DNA from: Odobenus rosmarus divergens
Taxonomy: Eukaryota > Chordata > Mammalia > Carnivora > Odobenidae
Length of the DNA: 64,000 nucleotides
Direction: 5' to 3'
NCBI RefSeq assembly: GCF_000321225.1
Contig: NW_004450397.1
Span: forward strand, 5,022,272-5,086,271
Shown: piece after piece, positions 57,226 through 64,000 of the stretch
Layout: each line of letters opens with the position of its first letter
How positions within the stretch are numbered: the stretch's first letter is position 1
Program-made: the position numbers and the translations under genes
The notes under the pieces: generated by a model
The model's input: only the letters and a program-made list of their open reading frames with translations
What the model was told of the DNA's origin: nothing
Databases searched by the model: none

Positions 57226-59318
57226 TTAAAATGATTGGTTTTATTTTTAGGGGCTACTCAAATCTTAATATCATTTCTTTGGTGCTCCCACCCCCTTCCT
57301 TTGTGATGAGTAGGAACTGCAATTCTCGATTTTGAGAGGAGACAGTACAGGGTAGGCTTTATTTTTGCAAATTCCTTTTTATTTTACTTATTTATTTTTG
57401 CAGAGGTCACTAGGAAAGAATTTTTTTTTTTAATGAAGAGAAATAAATGAACTTAAATGATAAGAAGGAGGCTTGTCAAGTTGAGCAAAGGAAGCCACAC
57501 CAAATACTAGAGAACCACAAGGTAATAGGAGAGGATCCAGGTGAGAGCTCATGGAATAAATACCATTTGGGTTGGATATAGTGTATGATGGGTTATGCTC
57601 TTGGACTCCTAGGTACCACCCGATATTAAACTGGACTGTTCTAAAGACTTACGCCATAAGTCTTTGGCATTGCAAACCTCAGATGAACATGAAACCATAT
57701 GAATGTGCTTTTTGACTATTTCACGCAGTCAGGTTAATTTCAACATTGAGAGAAGTGAAAAACCACTGCTCAGCCAAGATCATACAGAATTTTCCTACTC
57801 TCTGTTTTAACAAAGTAGGATTCAAATTCCCTACATTTTTCTTTCTTTATTTTTCCCCCTTCTGGTGAAAGACTATTACACATAGTGCCTCAAACCCAAA
57901 AAGCACTTTGGAATGAGCCCACATGACATTCAGCAGAAGGAAACATTTGCTATTATCCATATAATTTAGACAGTCCGGACAACCAGTCTGAATATTCCAG
58001 CTGCTGACAAATTCCTGTAGGCCAGGGTTGACTAAGTTGGTTCTCTATATAAAGCAAAAAAATCACAAAATTGCCATGTTCCTTTGGGCCATGTGTGCCC
58101 ACCAGACCCTTACCGGGGTAACCTTTCTGCCAGAGCTACTGGCTAACTTTAAGGTCTCTGGTAGGCCCAAAGCCAGTTCTGTTCACCTGATCCGAGGCTA
58201 TGGTTGAGTTGGCACATCTCAGTTATTCCCCACAAGCTGCTGTCCCCTGGCTCAGGCATAAAGCCTTAGCTCCATTAATCATCCTTTTCCTGGAGCACAT
58301 TAGACAAACTCCTGGCTAGAAGTAGAACTATCATTTTCATTTCCTAATTTTAAAAAGTGTGTGTTTGGTAACAGAGGGAAGACAGGCCAGAAAGGCAGCT
58401 TCAAAGTCCTGCCATATGAAAAAAAATGCAGAGAGAAGGTTCTGGGCCACTTTCCTCTGAACTTACCTCTCTTGTAGTGCTGGGGAGCATGCCAGAAAAT
58501 GAGGTCTGTGCTGGGAGAGGAGCCTGAACTTGCATAGAGGATGGCCACCATCAGTTTGGGGTGGGTTTAACTGTTAGAGGTCTGAAAACAGAACTGAAGG
58601 TGTCAAGATAGAATTTCAAGTGCAGTGTTAAGCTAATGAAAGAATCAAAAAAAAAACAAAAAAACCGAGAATACGCAAAAATTGGTGGCCAGAATTTAGC
58701 AAAATGTAAAATCATGAGGAAAAAAAAAGTCACTTAAAAGATAGCAGCCAAGCAAGCAAGTTGATCAAAGCCAACTCAAGTAGTCAAGATACCTTTAACA
58801 GTCTCAATATATCTGACACTAAAAAGGACCTAAAGATGGAGCCAATATCATATATAGATCAATTCCAGGAAAAACAAGATTTCTGAGGAGAAAGCTTAAG
58901 ATGGAGTCAGAAAGCAGAAGGTGAGGGCTCTATTTGGTCCACAATGGAGGAAAGGAGCCACAGAGCAATGCCTGGCCAAATGTTAGAAGCACAATGGAAG
59001 CAAGAGGATCAAAATCAGGAAGGTTCTGACACAGTACAAAAATGAAAGTCATTGATCCAGAACTTAGAATATAGGTAAATTAATAAGAGACTAGGAGGAA
59101 GAGAACATCCTCAGTGATTTCAGCTGGCTTTGCAAATCCACTTCCATGACTAGAGACTTCTTTCACAGGGACTAATTGCTGTGGGGGTGTTTATTGCCAC
59201 TAAAGAGCTAAATCCTGCCTCAGACAAATGACCCTCTCCTGTCTTTCCTGTTGAAGCAAGAATCTCTGCCTTAACCAAGCAAGTAACTCATTTCTATGAG
59301 GCTCAATCTGAGTTATTC
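57226..59318. other. Unassigned non-coding DNA
   Basis: No gene or recognised repeat over 2.1 kb. A-rich tracts lie near 58645-58670 and 58720-58729. Confidence 0.4.
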
Positions 59319-59412
59319 TATTTATCTATCTACCAATTTATCTATCAATTATCTATCTATCTATCTATCTATCATCTATCATCTATCTATCTTTCTATTT
59401 ATCTACCTAGTT
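59319..59412 (+). repeat. ATCT tetranucleotide microsatellite
   Basis: Imperfect TATC/ATCT units with 'caat' and 'atcatct' interruptions. The purest core is around 59345-59395. Confidence 0.92.
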
Positions 59413-61393
59413 ATTTTTATGGGTAAGTATATTTCATACATAGTTATGATACCAAAACAGTCCTTTCCTATACAATATTCAACATAGTTGTTACAAGCAA
59501 AAAACTCAGGCCTTCGACTAGGGTTTAATTTCCATGATTTCCAGCAAACTGTTTGATTATTTTTCCCTTTTTTGATTCACATTTGGCTGAATTAACTTGA
59601 TTGACTGTTTTGGCATTATGTGTAGATACTTTTTCACTGAAGCAAACAATCTGTTGGTTGATGTTACTCAGACTAACCTACAACTTAATTGGCTGACTTT
59701 TTTGTCTCTTTCATATGCTGTGATGACATTGTATAGACTCATTTTATATTTGTAAGAGGTTCTTCAGTGTATTTTATTTAGCTTGAGACTAGTTTTCCTG
59801 GAACCTTAAGTACTGAGAATTTCAGGAGCAGAGACAAAACCCTGGGTGATGCCCAGTGTAAATCTCATGGTCCAGAGACAATACTGTGGCCAAACATGAG
59901 CCTCTTCAGATGTCAGGCTTTCCAAAAGTAGATGCAGAAGGCTCCCATCTGTCTAACTTCTGCTGTTTGTCCCTGACAATCACCATGTTGCCCTTGTTTT
60001 CGGAACTCACAGCCTAAAGATCCACCTTACTTTTTCTTAGAAATTGGGAAGCAGATCTTACTCCTTTTCATTTTTTCAAATTGCATGTGAATTCTACTGT
60101 ATTTAGCATAACCCAAGCTTAGCATCTGAATACATGTTTCATAGTCAATAGCTTTGTATATCATCTAGGATTACATACTGTATCTCAGACATAGACTTAG
60201 GACATACAACAAATGTGGCCATCTACTACTGTCAGTCAGTGTAACCTCAATACCGACCCCCTGTTTTGTGCTTTGGGTGAGAAGTAGAGCTAGGTCCATA
60301 TAGTAGTCTAGTGCCCTCTTGTGGCTTCCAAACCAAGAGTCTTAAGCTCCTTTATAGACTTAGAGCTGTTTGTAGACTCACAGGTTTGAGAAGGGCATTG
60401 TGAAGTTAACTCTTATCATCTGCCTTCTTTCTCTCAGTAATACTATCCTCCTCCTGCAAAGTATAGTAAGTAATGGTAGACCCATTCTACTCAGATCTTA
60501 GAAGAACCCTTGGGAGTGTGGAGATTCATTCAGGGTGTTGGACTTTTAAAGAGACCTTTAGAACTTAGTAACACTGTGGACACATACTATGTGTCTAGTA
60601 AGTGTTAATTGAGATCTCTTCATCAACCTGCCAGTTTTTCCACTTACTTTACACTTATTCACTTCAAGTAATTTGGTATGCTTATTCTGAAATCCAAAGA
60701 ATTATGAAGGATATAACAAGTGACCGGAAATTCTGAAGATTTGTCATGTGAACAAATCAGATTTCTCCATAGCTCCAGAGGAGCAAAAATGAAAATTATG
60801 GATATTGATTTAATATGAGGAAGAATCTTTTAATGATTGCAATTGTATGAACATGTCTTGGGATATGTTTCCTTCCCTTGAAACAGTCTAGCAAGTGTGG
60901 GTTAATTTGATATGGAAATTTTACAGGGGAATTTCTCCACTGGACTAATTGAACTTGGATAAAAATCAGATTTTTAGAATTTGAAAAGTCCACAAATGTA
61001 TCCAAGAAAGAATACAGCTTCCTTCAAATACTCAATTAAATCATTCTCATAGTTAAAAGTCCTTTAATGTTCAATGTGGAACCTTCCCAATACAGTGTAA
61101 GTTCATATCTACCATCACCTTTTCTAGTAAATCAAAATGTATATGTATGCTTGTGTGCACACATGTGTGGGTTTATCCAAACTTATTTTTTAACTTACCT
61201 GGTTCTGATTATCTAGAATGTAGTAAGACCTTTGGTATTTTCTTCCAAACCTGACGAGCTGTCACTTACCTGAATTCTGTTTTAAAGCAAACTTTTTGCA
61301 TTTGTGCCTAATTGCATATGATGGCAACTTACATATTAGAGGAAAAATATGCACATTTGCTTGATTCTAGTTGTGTGCCATATGACAGGTATA
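59413..61393. other. Unassigned non-coding DNA with a CTCF-like site
   Basis: No gene or familiar repeat. A CTCF-type motif is annotated separately at 60310-60325. Confidence 0.4.
60310..60325 (+). promoter_or_regulatory. CTCF-like binding motif
   Basis: 'agtgccctcttgtggc' closely resembles the CTCF core in the orientation AGCGCCCCCTGGTGGC. A single motif match gives only modest support for occupancy. Confidence 0.4.
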
Positions 61394-61425
61394 TTAATAT
61401 GTATTAATTAATTAATACATATTAA
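61394..61425. repeat. Perfect 32-base palindrome
   Basis: Every base pairs with its mirror partner across the centre between 61409 and 61410. The left half begins 'ttaatatgtattaatt' and the right half is its exact reverse complement. Only one G and one C are present. The surrounding text ('gtgtgccatatgacaggtat') hints at an old MIR-type element. Confidence 0.95.
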
Positions 61426-62599
61426 AGTAGTTATTCATAGCACAACAAAAAGAGGAGTCAAAAATTTAATTTGAGAAAATTATTTATGAAATACAAGAGT
61501 TTAATTTTGGCATCATGAATTGCAGGGACAATGAAAGTCACCATCCCTCTCTAGTTCATTCTGGCTTAAACTAGAGGACAGAAAAGATGATTTATGTTTC
61601 TTTCCAGCATAATTTCTTGCTCTATTAAAGAAGTAGAATTATTTTAGAGGTACTGATTGATTTGGACGTCTGTTGCTGCTATTGTTTTGAATATACTTCA
61701 TATTTAGTCAATGCAATCTTCTCTATACTTTTTTTCTGTACCCTAAGCATCAGAGAGGGGAAATAGCTAATCCATCCCATCTTGCCAAAATTAGGTTAAT
61801 ACTATAAGCCACTGAGTGGTAATCCCTTGGACCCACAGTTTAAAGCTGGTACACAGAGCTGCCTCACCCTTGCTCCTTCTCTCCCCCAAAGACCTCATCA
61901 CATTTACTAGATTGAAATTGGATGGGAAGGGGTTTGAGGGTTTTCTAAGGTAAGAAGCTGATCCACCCTTCTTAAGACAAAACTTCAAAAATCTTGAGGT
62001 TCAAGGAAAGTTCAGGTCCAGGACTCAAGTTGCTTTGAGATTTTTCTTCCCTTCTTCCTCACAGTAGTTTATCCACCCTTCATCTTGATAGAAGAGCCAG
62101 TGGTCCATGTCATAGACCTTGCTGGCAGTCCTGGGTTATAGGGAAGAATTCTCTCCCCTCTTCATCTCCGCGGGAGAGACAAACTGGCTTGTCACTAGCC
62201 TGTGAAATAAACCACCCACCTGGTTCATGGAACCATTTCAAGGCCAGAAAAGCCAGTGTTACTCAGCTGTGCCATATGGGAGAGAAGAAACAGTGTTTTT
62301 CTCCATATGGGTTTGTCACACATTAATAAGAGGCATTTGCTCTTTGTCTCAGCCAAATGCCTTGATTCTTAAAACACATGAGAAGACGTGCTTGGCTTAA
62401 CTTGCCAAGGAATTGGATATGTACTTCATAAAGCAAATCAAAACTAAAACCGTGTTGGGCCATTCTGTCCCTACCTCATTGGAGAGACATCCCTGCAAAT
62501 GGACAGCTAATCCTTTTAATGAGCAAAATACCCAAAGGCTTTTCTGGGGAGAAGCCAGTGTTTAACTGCTTCTTGCTGCACAGCTACAGAAAACAGAAT
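61426..62599. other. Unassigned non-coding DNA
   Basis: No gene or recognised repeat. Confidence 0.4.
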
Positions 62600-62760
62600 T
62601 TTTGAGCAGGGAAGAATTTTAGAGATCATCAAACCCCTCTCCCCAACCTAATTTTCCATGTGAGAACTGAGGCCCAGAGAGGGGATGTGACTTATACGAC
62701 TGCTTAGCCATGTTTTGGCATACTGGACTCATGTTCAGGTCCCTCTCTCTTAATTCTCTT
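62600..62760 (-). mobile_element. MIR-type fragment
   Basis: 'ttttagagatcatcaaaccc', 'ctgaggcccagagagggga' and 'tggactcatgttcaggtccc' are typical of the reverse complement of MIR-type elements. Confidence 0.55.
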
Positions 62761-63394
62761 CTCACATGTCACAGTTCTTTTCATCCTTTCTTCTGACAAC
62801 CCCTTATAGTAAACTTACAGCTGTTTCCTTTCCAGACTCTGACCCATTGTTCACAAATTCATTGGATAAAGGATTATGATTTCCTTACTACCTTTCCCTC
62901 AATGATAAAGTATTGATGTCTCTCTTCTTTTCTTAGCTATCACCATTTTTATTCACTACCATAAAGCTAAAGTACAAGACAATGGGACAAAGCTCAGCAT
63001 TAGTAGTAAAGACTGTGTCCTGGCCCCAGATTCTTCACCAAATGATGTAAGAAGGCCACATCCTTTGACCAAAAACAGAAAGAACAATTTCCAGGTTGGG
63101 CACTGCACCCTGTATTCTTTTCTTTGTGTCTATATGCATGGGAAAGTATTATATCCATCCAAAAGTCATGCTAAAAGTACAAAATGACTCAAGGCCTTCA
63201 TAGCTATGGTCTTCTCAAGGAAACAAGAATTTTCCAAAGGTCCCTATCAAGTGTGGTCCCTAAATACCAGTCTGAGCATTCTCCTTTGGAATCAGAGGCT
63301 GCCATATTTGGCCATGCTCCTGAGGCAGTGTCCATACAGAGGAGACAGCCCATGGATCCACCATAAAAATCCTTGATTTGAATCTATTGTGCTG
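62761..63394. other. Unassigned non-coding DNA
   Basis: Nothing recognised. Confidence 0.35.
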
Positions 63395-63535
63395 TATGAA
63401 CCCTTCTTTATTTGTAAAATAAGAATAATAGTATCTACTTCTTAAGGTAGTTATGATTAAAGCAGCTGTAACATATAAAATGATTAGCACAGATAACTGT
63501 TCAAAATAGGTTATCTATCATCATTTTCTTCTTTT
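63395..63535 (+). mobile_element. MIR fragment
   Basis: 'tctttatttgtaaaataag', 'aataatagtatctacttctt', 'aaggtagttatgattaaagc' and 'taaaatgattagcacagata' follow the sense MIR 3' half. Confidence 0.6.
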
Positions 63536-63573
63536 TAGAGTAATCTAAGCTTAGTGACTGCTTCATTGGGATA

Positions 63574-63762
63574 TTTTTTTTTTTTAAAGATTTTATTTAT
63601 TTGAGAGAGAGAGAGAGAGAGAGCATGAGAGGGTGGAGGGTCAGAGGGAGAAGCAGACTCCCCGCTGAGCAGGGAGCCCGATGTGGGACTCGATCCCGGG
63701 ACTCCTGGATCATGACCTGAGCCGAAGGCAGTTGCTTAACCAACTGAGCCACCCAGGCACCC
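63574..63762 (-). mobile_element. Young Can-SINE, minus strand
   Basis: Near-consensus reverse-complement SINE: T run, 'aaagattttatttatttgag', a GA repeat, 'cagactccccgctgagcagg', 'ggactcgatcccgggact', 'gccgaaggcagttgcttaac'. CpG sites are retained. Target duplication 'cattgggata' lies at 63564-63573 and 63763-63772. Confidence 0.96.
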
Positions 63763-63827
63763 CATTGGGATAGTTTTCTTTACTAAGGGACCCAAAAGAA
63801 ATTATCTTATAGGACTAGTGGAAAAGA

Positions 63828-64000
63828 GGGGTGCCTGGGTAGCTCAGTTGGTTATGTGTCTGCCTTTGGCTCAGTCATGATCTCCAGGTCTTGGGATCAA
63901 GCCCCGCATCAGGCTTCCTGCTCAGCAGGGAGTCTGCTTCTCTCTCTCCCTCTGCTCATGCCCACCACTTGTTCTCTTTCTCTCAAATAAATTTTTTTTT
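63828..64000 (+). mobile_element. Can-SINE, plus strand, cut by the window edge
   Basis: Sense carnivore SINE beginning 'ggggtgcctgggtagctcag', with 'cttgggatcaagccccgc' and 'tctctcaaataaa'. The 3' tail and right target duplication lie beyond the window. It faces the neighbouring minus-strand SINE from 65 bases away. Confidence 0.93.

Noticed and set aside
59319..59412. Regular short repeats considered as a CRISPR-like array
   Set aside because: The units are 4 bases long with no spacers. It is an ordinary microsatellite in a mammalian genome.

Overview
This is a mammalian nuclear window with no protein-coding gene that I can support. The strongest lineage signal is about a dozen copies of the carnivore tRNA-derived SINE (Can-SINE/SINEC). 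They have a tRNA-like head, a CT-rich middle and an AATAAA-rich A tail. Alongside them are carnivore-type L1 3' ends. Together these point to a caniform carnivore, perhaps an arctoid (bear, seal or mustelid). That finer placement is from memory of repeat consensus sequences, not from a search. The base composition, the lack of long open frames and the layered repeats of different ages fit an intergenic stretch or the inside of a long intron.

Layout. 0-5 kb: ancient L2 and MIR remnants in unassigned DNA. 5.1-6.2 kb: an old L1 3' end on the minus strand, split by a SINE. 6.2-12 kb: mostly unassigned DNA with a CCTT microsatellite holding a 50-N assembly gap whose edges are duplicated. 12-24.7 kb: MIR, L2 and other old repeats, two SINEs, several microsatellites and much unassigned DNA. 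24.7-30.4 kb: a block of minus-strand L1 (an old ORF2-bearing element plus younger 3' ends), with one SINE nested inside another. 30.6-32.4 kb: two related old repeats in the same orientation. 33.8 and 37.1 kb: a direct pair of about 360-bp segments that match no repeat I recognise. 38.2-39.8 kb: an old SINE and a Tigger-type DNA transposon with a MER2-like element inside it.

40.9-49 kb is the most intricate region. It holds an L1 3' end, L2, and a MIR cut in two by a 2.9-kb L1 that itself carries a SINE. It also holds an older L1 opened by a second L1, which in turn carries a SINE and has a third L1 at its 3' junction. A MER2 fragment and a pair of inverted L1 pieces follow. 49-64 kb: L2, MIR and L1 remnants, one SINE in mid-region, a polypurine tract, a candidate cAMP-response/RUNX regulatory cluster at 56.8 kb, a CTCF-like site at 60.3 kb, a perfect 32-bp palindrome at 61.4 kb, and two SINEs in opposite orientation at the right edge.

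The only recognisable coding relics are broken L1 ORF2 pieces. I found no convincing new biological system. The items most worth following are the unexplained duplicated pair (33.8/37.1 kb), the false duplication at the gap, and the candidate regulatory cluster.
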